Shown here: piece by piece, positions 1 through 5,834 of the stretch
Position numbering within the stretch: position 1 is the first letter of the stretch
Layout: each line of letters opens with the position of its first letter
Assembly: GCA_001796965.1 (NCBI GenBank)
Contig: MGOA01000013.1
Span: forward strand, 1-7,071
DNA: 7,071 nucleotides
Direction: 5' to 3'
From: Chloroflexi bacterium RBG_16_64_43
GTDB lineage: Bacteria > Chloroflexota > Anaerolineae > Anaerolineales > RBG-16-64-43
The notes under the pieces: generated by a model
Told to the model about the DNA's origin: nothing
Databases searched by the model: none
The model's input: the letters and a program-made list of their open reading frames with translations, nothing else
Translations under genes and position numbers: made by a program

Positions 1-979
1 AGCGCGGGGCGGTTGCCTTAACAAAAGAGGTACCTTGCACCGGGAGCCCGAAAGCCTCGTCCACCTTGTCGCCGATTGCGAACACGATGGAGTCGAGGGG
101 GATTACACGCGATGTACCCAGGCTCTTGGCCTTCGTGTCGCTGCCGGAACGGACCAGCGTCGTGTCGTCCACCCTGACGCCCGTCATGCGCCCTGAGTCA
201 TCGGCCAGGATTGCGCTGGGCGATGAAAGGAATTCAAAGCGCATGCGCGTCGAGGAAACCGGGGCCTGGGCTTTGGGCAGCGCCGCGAGCAAAAAGGCAT
301 GAGCCTGTTCGGGGTCCTGGCCGATCGCCCGCATCATCGGCGCCACACGCGCCATCTCGGCCGAAAGCGCGGACTGATCGAGGTTGGCCACGATCGGCTC
401 GAATTCCTTGCGGTCGAATTTGACTTCCGCCGGGCCGCGGCGCACGATGGCGACCGCTTCGGCCACTTGGCGCTTGCGCACCAGCCAGTTCATGATGTCG
501 GCCATCACGTTGCCGGCGCCCACCACACCCACCCGCTGCCCCACGTCGAACTCACGCGAACTGAAGGGCGGCAGTCGGTTGTAGTGATAGACCAAGTCTT
601 TGGCGTGGAACACGCCGCGCGCTTCTTCACCCGGCAGGCCGAGTTTCTTGGTCCCCTGCGCGCCCACGCTCACCAGGATCGCGCTGAAGCCAAGGGCACG
701 CAGCGCCTCCAGGCTCAGATCGGCCTGAGCGCCCACGGTGAGATGGCCGACATAATCGATGAGCGGCATGGCCAGGATCTGGCGGAACTGCGCGCGCAGA
801 CCCTCCTTCATACGGTGCTTGTCAGGATAGATACCATACTCCGCCAGGCCGCCCGGCTTGATGTCGCGATTGAAGACCACGACGCGCACATTGTTGAGCG
901 CCAGCTCGCGCGCGGCGAACAAGCCGGCAGGGCCCGCGCCGATAACGGCGACCAGGTGCGTCGGTTGGCTGTCTGCCAC
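1..979 (-). CDS. FAD/NADPH oxidoreductase, adrenodoxin reductase/FprA type (partial, C-terminus missing)
   Basis: This is a flavoprotein oxidoreductase that probably passes electrons between NADPH and a ferredoxin-like partner in the cytoplasm. The frame is open from a GTG at 979 to the left edge, giving 326 residues without a stop. The N-terminal FAD Rossmann motif GAGPAG is at residues 14-19. GGLAEYGIYPDKHRMK (43-58) matches the family's G-L-x-x-Y/R-G-x-x-P-D block. ILVSVGAQG (101-109) and PGEE (116-119) follow, then AKDLVYHYNRLP (126-137). The NAD(P) Rossmann motif GVVGAGNVMAD is at 151-161, and IVRRGP (178-183) is the arginine pair expected to hold the NADPH 2'-phosphate. A late SIVFAIGD (297-304) fits the returning FAD domain. 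The start is supported by GGAGGAG at 983-989. The family relation to FprA and glutamate synthase small subunits is clear, but the electron partner is unknown. It lies downstream of its own candidate promoter. Confidence 0.85.
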   Translation of the reverse strand, partial: MADSQPTHLVAVIGAGPAGLFAARELALNNVRVVVFNRDIKPGGLAEYGIYPDKHRMKEGLRAQFRQILAMPLIDYVGHLTVGAQADLSLEALRALGFSAILVSVGAQGTKKLGLPGEEARGVFHAKDLVYHYNRLPPFSSREFDVGQRVGVVGAGNVMADIMNWLVRKRQVAEAVAIVRRGPAEVKFDRKEFEPIVANLDQSALSAEMARVAPMMRAIGQDPEQAHAFLLAALPKAQAPVSSTRMRFEFLSSPSAILADDSGRMTGVRVDDTTLVRSGSDTKAKSLGTSRVIPLDSIVFAIGDKVDEAFGLPVQGTSFVKATAPR

Positions 980-982
980 GTT

Positions 983-1017
983 CTCCTCCAGGATGAGGAG
1001 GCGGCCCTGCGGCCGCC
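983..1017 (-). promoter_or_regulatory. Tandem leader hairpins masking a Shine-Dalgarno
   Basis: In the minus-strand transcript GGCGGCC pairs with GGCCGCC (1011-1017 with 1000-1006) around a GCAG loop, a 7-bp all-GC stem. Directly after it, CUCCUC (995-1000) pairs with GAGGAG (983-988) around a 6-nt loop. The two stems share base 1000. The 3' arm of the second stem is the Shine-Dalgarno, which ends three bases before the GTG start, so this fold would hide the ribosome site. The pairings are seen directly; a regulatory role is inferred. Confidence 0.45.
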
Positions 1018-1056
1018 ACCGATGTTCGCCAATTTCGTTCAAAGGAGTGCGCGGCG

Positions 1057-1062
1057 ATTATA
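1057..1062 (-). promoter_or_regulatory. Candidate -10 element (TATAAT) for the FAD oxidoreductase
   Basis: The minus strand reads a perfect TATAAT, about 78 bases upstream of the GTG start, in otherwise GC-rich DNA. No good -35 hexamer sits 16-18 bases further upstream (the 17-bp position reads CACGTT), and there is no TGn extension. Transcription would start near 1050, leaving a leader of about 70 nt. The promoter role is inferred from the motif and position only. Confidence 0.5.
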
Positions 1063-1170
1063 CCTTACGGGTATCATGCAACGTGACGCGCGAGATGGAT
1101 GGGGACTGCTCATCGCGCATGCCGAGATGGTATCTGTCGAGAGCGGAGAGCATAGCCGGGGGCGAGCTCG

Positions 1171-1695
1171 TCAGCCGACGGGCTGGGTCGGTGCGTCGGG
1201 CGATGGCGGCGGACGGCGCCGCGGATAGAACATGGAAAGCCCGATCAGGGTGAGCAACACGCCCACCAGCAAGCCGCCCGATTGCAGCACCCCGAAATTC
1301 GGCGGGCGTGGCAAGGGCTCGCTGCCCAAGCCGATTAGGTCTGCCACGCTTGAAAAGGCCGCCAGCACATAGCCGGTCGCCATCAAGCGGCCGCCGATGT
1401 CCTGGACCAAACTGAGAGCATCCCCATTGCGCCGCTGCAGGTTCGCGACAACGTAGGAGACCAGAACAATCAGGCCCAACCCGAGCAAGAAGACGATTGC
1501 CTGAACGTAGCCGATCACTCGGCTGCGGTCCAGACCGAACGTCGCTGGATTGAAGCCGAGGAGGAATAGAAGCAAGCCGAGGAGGTCTACGAGCACCAGT
1601 CGGCGGGTCCAGTTCCGGCGGCGTGCCTCACTCACAGCCACGCGACTCTCCTTGCGCCGGGCCCGTTTGAGCGCGGGGCGGACGGCGGGCTTCAT
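1171..1695 (-). CDS. Small four-helix membrane protein, function unknown
   Basis: I do not recognise this 174-residue protein. A very basic N-terminus (residues 1-31, with RARRK and RRRNWTRR) would stay in the cytoplasm. Four hydrophobic segments follow, at about 32-48, 61-86, 102-122 and 136-156, then a short proline- and arginine-rich tail. There are no catalytic or metal-binding motifs that I can see. It starts 36 bases after the dipeptidase stop and is probably the last gene of that operon. The ATG at 1695 has no clear Shine-Dalgarno. A GTG at 1641 (residue 19) has AAGGAG at 1648-1653 with a 6-base spacer and would give 156 residues without losing any helix. I kept the longer form because the extra codons are strongly GC at the third position, like the rest of the gene, but either start is possible. 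Confidence 0.7.
   Translation of the reverse strand: MKPAVRPALKRARRKESRVAVSEARRRNWTRRLVLVDLLGLLLFLLGFNPATFGLDRSRVIGYVQAIVFLLGLGLIVLVSYVVANLQRRNGDALSLVQDIGGRLMATGYVLAAFSSVADLIGLGSEPLPRPPNFGVLQSGGLLVGVLLTLIGLSMFYPRRRPPPSPDAPTQPVG
1648..1653 (-). promoter_or_regulatory. Internal Shine-Dalgarno AAGGAG supporting an alternative start
   Basis: AAGGAG on the minus strand lies six bases before an in-frame GTG at 1641 inside the membrane-protein gene. The annotated ATG at 1695 lacks such a site, so the true start may be 1641. Confidence 0.4.
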
Positions 1696-1731
1696 TATGA
1701 CTCATTCTTTCCCCGTCGGCGAGCCGCGCGG

Positions 1732-2838
1732 CTAGCGCAGTGCGCGGCGCAGCAGATTCAACCAGTTCCCGCCAAAGATACCTCGCACCTCATGCAGGCT
1801 ATAGCCACGTTGCTCCAGCCCGGCGCGCAGGAGCTGCAAGTCGGCGATCGTGCCGATCTCGGCCGGTACTTTCTCCAAGCTTGGACCACCATCGAAGTCC
1901 GATCCGAGCCCGACGTGGGCTGCGTTGCCAACCACCTGGCAGACATGATCGATCTGATCGAGCACGCGCTCGATCGAGACGGCTGACTTGCCCAAGGCGG
2001 GAGTCCAATCCCCGCGTAAGAATGGGTTGTACGGGACGATACCAATCACTGCCTGGCGCTCCGCCAGGCGGGTGATGGTCTCATCACTCAAGTGGCGGTT
2101 GGGCTTGGGGTGCTCAGGCACAAGTCGGCGTGCGTTGCTGTGAGAAGCCATAACTACTCCGCCGTAAAGGTCAAGCGCGGGCAAAGCGGCCGCCTCATCC
2201 ATGTGGCTGAGATCGAGAATTATGCCAAAGGGCTCCATTTCCTCGAGCAATTCCTGTCCGAGCTTGGTCAGGCCGCCGGGCTCGGCCGTTCCACCGCAGT
2301 AAGCATTCGAAGCCCAAGCCGGGCCGATGGCACGCACGCCGCGCCTCACCCATTCTTCCACTTCGGAGGGCTTCGTAATAGCTTCGGCACCCTCCATGAG
2401 CGGCAATAGGCCGATGGTCGGGGTGCGGGTCTCCTCCGGTCGCCATGTCGCAAGCACGTGCTCTAAGTCCGAAAGCCCACCGATCATCTGAAGCTGCTCA
2501 GGATGCTTGTCGACCCAATGATGGTAGTGGTCCATCTGCGCGCTGTACATGGCCCGCGCTTCGGCCGGCGCGGTGTAGGCGGGCTCCCACGGGCCCGTCT
2601 TCCAACGCTCCGGCATGGCAAACAATGTGGCGAATATCACCGCCACTCGGCCGCGGACCCACTCCGGATATCCCAGCAGCGTGTTGCCGTTCCGCGCCGG
2701 CGTCTCGCTTCCGGCTTCCAGCGAGCGGGTCTCGGCCACCGAACGCATGTATTCGCGCCCGAAAGTCAGCGCATTCCAGGCCAGGTCCTCGTGGGAGTCG
2801 ACAATCAGTAGCTCATCGCGGAGCGGCAAGCTATCCAC
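1732..2838 (-). CDS. Membrane dipeptidase-like zinc metallopeptidase (peptidase family M19)
   Basis: This 368-residue protein matches the renal/membrane dipeptidase family: binuclear zinc amidohydrolases that cleave dipeptides, including D-residue and beta-lactam-like substrates in some members. The metal ligands of the family are all visible: H16 and D18 in VDSHEDL, bridging E149 in MEGAEAI, H212 in DLSHMD, H233 in ASHSNAR and the aspartate of GLGSDFDG (D314). The 21-residue gap from H212 to H233 equals that in human renal dipeptidase. The C-terminal FGGNW (355-359) is also typical. There is no signal peptide, so it is probably cytoplasmic. The start is a GTG overlapping the end of the upstream oxidoreductase gene by 8 bases. 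The next methionine (31) lies past H16 and D18, so a later start would lose zinc ligands. The Shine-Dalgarno is weak, consistent with coupled translation. The real substrate is unknown. Confidence 0.92.
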   Translation of the reverse strand: MDSLPLRDELLIVDSHEDLAWNALTFGREYMRSVAETRSLEAGSETPARNGNTLLGYPEWVRGRVAVIFATLFAMPERWKTGPWEPAYTAPAEARAMYSAQMDHYHHWVDKHPEQLQMIGGLSDLEHVLATWRPEETRTPTIGLLPLMEGAEAITKPSEVEEWVRRGVRAIGPAWASNAYCGGTAEPGGLTKLGQELLEEMEPFGIILDLSHMDEAAALPALDLYGGVVMASHSNARRLVPEHPKPNRHLSDETITRLAERQAVIGIVPYNPFLRGDWTPALGKSAVSIERVLDQIDHVCQVVGNAAHVGLGSDFDGGPSLEKVPAEIGTIADLQLLRAGLEQRGYSLHEVRGIFGGNWLNLLRRALR

Positions 2839-3844
2839 CAGGCCTGCCTCGTACGCTGCTCACGAGTTGGGACCAGAAGCGGCTCTCTCCGTCGGGCGAG
2901 AAAGGCAGGTAGAGCATCAAGCGGTCGGCCGTTCCGGCGTAGCGCTCGGCGAGGGCGGCACCCAGCTCCTCAGGCGTGCTCTCTACACTGAACGCGGAAA
3001 CCATCTCATCCGAGATGAGTTCGCCCATCTCGGCCCAGGCGCCGCGCGGAGCCAGGTGGGTGAGGCGGTCGGCGACCTCGCCCCAGCCGTGCAGGGCCAT
3101 CACCGGCCGATACGAACGGGTGGAGGCGTAGAAGGCAATCTGCTGCCGCACAAACGCCTTCTCTTCGGCCGAGGTGTGGGCCAAGGCGGTCACCACCACC
3201 TGCAGCTGCGAGGCGTTCCGCCCTGCCCGTTCACGGCCGAGCGCGAGGGCCGGGTGCAGCACCTCACGCAGATAGCGCACCGTGTGCAGCGGATGGACAA
3301 AGAAGCCATCGGCCACCTCTCCCGCCAGATGGCATAGTGCTTCGTTGACCCCCGCGATGAAAACCGGGATTCCCGTGTGGGGCATCGGTGGCGGGGTGAA
3401 GAAGGGAGTCATCAGCGTCAGACGTAGATGTTGGCCGCGGAAGTTGAGCGGCTCGCCGGTCGCCCACGTATTCCAAATAGCGCGCAGTGCCCCGATCTGC
3501 TCGCGCAGCAAACCTGCGACCGACTCGGGCCATTGCATGCCGAAGCGGCGCACGATGTGTGCCCGCACCTGAGTGCCCAGGCCGAGGATGAAACGCCCGC
3601 CCGATTGGGCCGCGAGATCCCATGCAGTGTGGGCAAGCGTGGTCGGCGAGCGGGCGAAGCTTACGGCGATGGCCGTCCCAAAATCCACCCGCTGGGTGTG
3701 TTCCGCAACCAGGGTGAGCGGCAGAAACGGATCGTGCTGAGTTTCGTTGGTCCATACCCCGTCAAAGCCGAGCGCCTCGGCGGCGCGCGCTGCCGCCGGG
3801 ACGCGCTGCGGGAAATCGGGCGGGAGCACCACATCTATCTTCAT
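2831..3844 (-). CDS. LLM-class F420-dependent oxidoreductase (TIGR03617-like)
   Basis: This 337-residue protein is a luciferase-like TIM-barrel flavin/F420 enzyme. Its sequence resembles the subfamily known as TIGR03617 (MSMEG_2256-like), assigned from memory of the motifs. Diagnostic blocks are GFDGVWTNETQHDPFLPL (26-43), FGTAIAVSFARSP (55-67), SGGRFILGLGTQV (81-93), RRFGMQW (99-105), LMTPFF (144-149) and GEVADGFFVHPL (175-186). Enzymes of this class use reduced coenzyme F420 to move hydride to or from small organic substrates; here the substrate is unknown. The ATG at 3844 is preceded by GAGGCGG. It begins 42 bases after the thioesterase and its stop lies inside the first codons of the dipeptidase, so the three are probably cotranscribed. 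If F420 use is right, the host must make or import F420. FMN use cannot be excluded from sequence alone. Confidence 0.87.
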   Translation of the reverse strand: MKIDVVLPPDFPQRVPAAARAAEALGFDGVWTNETQHDPFLPLTLVAEHTQRVDFGTAIAVSFARSPTTLAHTAWDLAAQSGGRFILGLGTQVRAHIVRRFGMQWPESVAGLLREQIGALRAIWNTWATGEPLNFRGQHLRLTLMTPFFTPPPMPHTGIPVFIAGVNEALCHLAGEVADGFFVHPLHTVRYLREVLHPALALGRERAGRNASQLQVVVTALAHTSAEEKAFVRQQIAFYASTRSYRPVMALHGWGEVADRLTHLAPRGAWAEMGELISDEMVSAFSVESTPEELGAALAERYAGTADRLMLYLPFSPDGESRFWSQLVSSVRGRPGG

Positions 3845-3886
3845 CGCATACCGCCTCGCACGCGGGAGGGGCTTGCCCTCCGGCGG

Positions 3887-4336
3887 CTACGGCTGGAGTC
3901 CCTCGAAGCGTGCCAGCGCATCGCGCCAGGCGGGTGGAATGGGAATCGACTGCTGCTGGTGATAGTCGTACGCGACGAGCACCGCCCGCCCGGTGGCCAT
4001 CAGCCGCTTGCCAGCTTCCCCTTCGAAGCGGTACTCAGTGGTCAGGCTCTTGGTGCCCAAATGCGTCGTGCGCACACCGACACGTATAGAATCAGTCAAC
4101 TCAATTGGTGCCAGAAAGGTGCAGCAGGTCTCGGCCAGGATGATGCCGATTGAATCGAACGCGCGCCGGTCCCACAATCCAAGCGAACCGATATAGCGGA
4201 CACGCGTCTGCTCCATGTATGTGAAGTAGCAGGCATTATTGACGTGACCCTGCGCGTCGATATCCCCGTAACGGATCTCGATCGGGTGATAGAAGCGAAA
4301 GTCCTCAGGCGAGGACGTTTGCGGTGGAACGGACAT
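3887..4336 (-). CDS. Hotdog-fold acyl-CoA thioesterase (4-hydroxybenzoyl-CoA thioesterase family)
   Basis: This 149-residue protein fits the single-hotdog 4HBT/YbgC family, which hydrolyses acyl-CoA thioesters to free acid and CoA and usually forms tetramers. The signature is IRYGDIDAQGHVNNACYFTYMEQTR (residues 21-45). D27 aligns with the catalytic D17 of Pseudomonas 4-hydroxybenzoyl-CoA thioesterase, and GHVNN marks the hotdog helix entry. The downstream region (66-125) alternates as expected for the beta-sheet. I chose the ATG at 4336 because GGAGG (4341-4345) lies four bases upstream. The same frame extends to 4435, but the longer version would overlap the rhomboid gene by 64 bases and add 33 residues without family character. 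It lies 35 bases after the rhomboid stop and 42 before the oxidoreductase. The acyl substrate cannot be read from the sequence. Confidence 0.9.
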   Translation of the reverse strand: MSVPPQTSSPEDFRFYHPIEIRYGDIDAQGHVNNACYFTYMEQTRVRYIGSLGLWDRRAFDSIGIILAETCCTFLAPIELTDSIRVGVRTTHLGTKSLTTEYRFEGEAGKRLMATGRAVLVAYDYHQQQSIPIPPAWRDALARFEGLQP

Positions 4337-4340
4337 ACCG

Positions 4341-4345
4341 CCTCC
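4341..4345 (-). promoter_or_regulatory. Shine-Dalgarno GGAGG fixing the thioesterase start
   Basis: GGAGG on the minus strand is four bases upstream of the ATG at 4336. It favours this start over the upstream in-frame ATG at 4435, which lies inside the rhomboid gene. Confidence 0.65.
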
Positions 4346-4371
4346 GTTGTTCACGGGTATGTGCTGGTTCC

Positions 4372-5130
4372 TCAGCTGCTTGGACGGATGAAGAGCGCCG
4401 CGGCGAGCAAGGCCAAAGCGAGCAGGAGGGCCCATGGCCAGGTGCGGCGGAAAGCCCGCCGGTCATTCACGATCGTCTCGCCGCTCACCTCGACCCGCTC
4501 GACACGCAGATCTGGCCCGAGCACGAGGGCCAGACACCCACCGGCCACCAGGCCCCCCAGGTGACCCCAGTTGTCAATACCTGGTGAAAGACCGAGCACC
4601 AGATTGATGCCCGCCACGAAAAGCAGGTTGAGGAGCCCGCGCCGGCCGAACTCACCCAGTGCGTGCCGGTGGCGGTAGAAGAACACCAATAACGCACCGA
4701 CCAGGCCGAAGATCGCGCTGGATGCCCCCACCGAAGCTTCAGCGGTCATCAGGAAACTCGCCAGGATTCCACCCATGCCGGCGACGAGGTACACGGCGAG
4801 GAAGCGCCAGTGACCGAAGAGTGCCTCGGCTTGCGGGCCAAGGACGTACAGCGCGTACAAGTTGAATCCGACGTGCAGCAGGCTGGCGTGTAGCAGGAGG
4901 GGAGTGACCAATCGCCACACCTCGCCCTGGCTGATGAGCGCATTAATCTTGGCACCCCACGCCAGTGGCAGGTCGGTGCCCAGCAATGATGAGGATAAGG
5001 TCTGCAGTAGGAAGACCAGGACCGTCAGGGCCAGGAGCGTGTAGGTCACCAATGATCGGCGGGCCCTGCGCCGCGGCGCGGCATGGATGGACGGCGCGGC
5101 CGGAGGCAGCCCGGAAGGCGATTCGATCAC
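4372..5130 (-). CDS. Rhomboid family intramembrane serine protease
   Basis: This 252-residue membrane protein should cut transmembrane substrates within the lipid bilayer. Hydrophobic segments at about 27-47, 78-100, 108-127, 134-152, 165-181, 188-205 and 231-248 give the six-helix core plus one C-terminal helix. Family motifs are WR (72-73), H86 and N90 in LLHVGFN, GASSAIFG (135-142) with nucleophile S137, and general base H190 in NWGHLGG. The spacings N90 to S137 (47) and S137 to H190 (53) equal those in E. coli GlpG (N154, S201, H254), so an active Ser-His dyad is expected. The residue after the serine is Ser, not the common Gly. The N-terminus is short and basic with no extra domain. It starts with a GTG overlapping the gmk stop as GTGA, implying coupled translation. 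Substrates are unknown. Confidence 0.93.
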   Translation of the reverse strand: MIESPSGLPPAAPSIHAAPRRRARRSLVTYTLLALTVLVFLLQTLSSSLLGTDLPLAWGAKINALISQGEVWRLVTPLLLHASLLHVGFNLYALYVLGPQAEALFGHWRFLAVYLVAGMGGILASFLMTAEASVGASSAIFGLVGALLVFFYRHRHALGEFGRRGLLNLLFVAGINLVLGLSPGIDNWGHLGGLVAGGCLALVLGPDLRVERVEVSGETIVNDRRAFRRTWPWALLLALALLAAALFIRPSS

Positions 5131-5744
5131 AGCCTTACCTGACGCTGGTCTACCCGTGAATGCTCGGCTTCGAGGATGGCCAGGATGCTAGCGACCGCCT
5201 CGTTCAGGCGATGGTCGGGGTTGACCACCACATAATCGAATTCACCAAGACGCTGCATCTCCTGGCGGGCCGTGGCAATGCGCAGCTTGAGCTCTTCCGG
5301 CGATTCGGTGCGACGGGCATTGAGGCGAGCCTCGAGTTCCTCCTCGTTGCGCGTGGTGAGGAAGATGAGCAACGCCTGCGGGCATAGGCGGCGCACCGTG
5401 GCCGCCCCCTGGACGTCCACCCGCATGATCACGTCGTGGCCGCTGGCCAGGGCCTGGCGAACCTGACTCTTAGGAATGCCCTTGTAGTCGCTGTACACGA
5501 CGGCATACTCGAGCAGCTCGCCCTGGTCGATCATCTCGGCGAAGTGCTCTTTGGAGATGAACAGATAATCCCGTCCTTCAACCTCCTCCTCGCGCGGCGG
5601 GCGAGTGGTGGCCGTGACCACGAAATGCAGCGGCAATCCGCGCGATTTCATCTCGCGGATGACGCTGTCTTTGCCGACGCCCGATGGGCCGGAGAGCACG
5701 ATGAGCAGTGGATAGCGCGGGCGAGCGTACGGATCGTCTGGCAC
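5127..5744 (-). CDS. gmk: Guanylate kinase
   Basis: Gmk phosphorylates GMP or dGMP to the diphosphate with ATP, in the cytoplasm. The 205-residue length is normal. The P-loop SGPSGVGKDS is at residues 18-27. TTRPPREEEVEGRDYLF (46-62) is the GMP-binding segment with its conserved Arg, Glu, Gly and Tyr. GELLEYAVVYSDYKGIPKSQV (75-95) and DVQGAATVR (110-118) complete the nucleotide site, and the lid region lies at 133-158. The residue after the P-loop lysine is Asp instead of the usual Ser/Thr. The GTG start at 5744 is preceded by GAGAGGAG (5750-5757), five bases away. A small GCGCC/GGCGC hairpin (5760-5773) sits just upstream of that site. It heads the six-gene operon and is divergent from the zinc-ribbon gene. 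Confidence 0.96.
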   Translation of the reverse strand: MPDDPYARPRYPLLIVLSGPSGVGKDSVIREMKSRGLPLHFVVTATTRPPREEEVEGRDYLFISKEHFAEMIDQGELLEYAVVYSDYKGIPKSQVRQALASGHDVIMRVDVQGAATVRRLCPQALLIFLTTRNEEELEARLNARRTESPEELKLRIATARQEMQRLGEFDYVVVNPDHRLNEAVASILAILEAEHSRVDQRQVRL

Positions 5745-5834
5745 GTGGTCTCCTCTCGGGCGCCGCCTGGCGCGGGTCGTTATAATGATAACTCAGGACA
5801 TTGCGTTCGTGGAACGCGCTGTGAGAGGCTGCGC
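5745..5834. promoter_or_regulatory. Divergent promoter region between gmk and the zinc-ribbon gene
   Basis: This 90-bp gap is the only likely promoter site for both the gmk operon (minus) and the zinc-ribbon gene (plus). The near-palindrome GTTATAATGATAAC at 5779-5792 contains TATAAT on the plus strand (5781-5786) and TATCAT on the minus strand (5785-5790), so face-to-face -10 elements could overlap. I see no good -35 on either side. A perfect inverted repeat GCGTTC-gtg-GAACGC lies at 5803-5817. A GCGCC-4nt-GGCGC hairpin (5760-5773) precedes the gmk Shine-Dalgarno. Motifs are seen directly; promoter roles are inferred. Confidence 0.55.
5803..5817. repeat. Perfect inverted repeat GCGTTC-N3-GAACGC (candidate operator)
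   Basis: Six-base arms are separated by three bases, about 17 bases downstream of the plus-strand TATAAT and 17 bases before the zinc-ribbon ATG. It could be an operator for a dimeric regulator or a hairpin in the short plus-strand leader. The half-sites are oriented opposite to the GAAC-N4-GTTC type of LexA box, so I do not call it an SOS box. Confidence 0.4.

Larger units (their letters stand above)
980..1170 (-). other. Intergenic region and 5' leader of the FAD oxidoreductase
   Basis: This 191-bp non-coding stretch separates the stop of the membrane-protein gene from the oxidoreductase start. Read on the minus strand it holds a TATAAT hexamer at 1057-1062, a predicted leader of about 70 nt, two adjacent hairpins (983-1000 and 1000-1017) and the Shine-Dalgarno. 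The half next to the membrane-protein gene (about 1086-1170) has only an imperfect inverted repeat (1088-1097 with 1111-1118) and no T-run, so I see no intrinsic terminator for the upstream operon. Confidence 0.6.

Noticed and set aside
1088..1118. Imperfect inverted repeat as terminator of the gmk operon
   Set aside because: The stem has a two-base bulge and a 13-base loop, with no T-run on the minus strand.
299..1228. Long plus-strand open frame (309 codons)
   Set aside because: It lies opposite the FAD oxidoreductase, whose minus-strand translation has two Rossmann motifs. The plus-strand product is rich in His, Arg and Ala with no family motif, as expected of an antisense shadow in GC-rich DNA.
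2615..3337. Plus-strand open frame (240 codons)
   Set aside because: It runs antisense to the oxidoreductase and dipeptidase genes and has no recognisable domain.
4337..4435. Longer thioesterase start
   Set aside because: It would overlap the rhomboid gene by 64 bases and adds residues without family character; the GGAGG before 4336 is better.
5803..5817. LexA/SOS box
   Set aside because: The half-sites are GTTC-N3-GAAC, the reverse of the GAAC-N4-GTTC arrangement, and neighbouring genes are not typical SOS genes.
5436..5834. N-terminal extension of the zinc-ribbon protein
   Set aside because: The extra 133 codons are antisense to gmk; the MPEYEF start at 5835 matches the family and has its own upstream GAGAGG.
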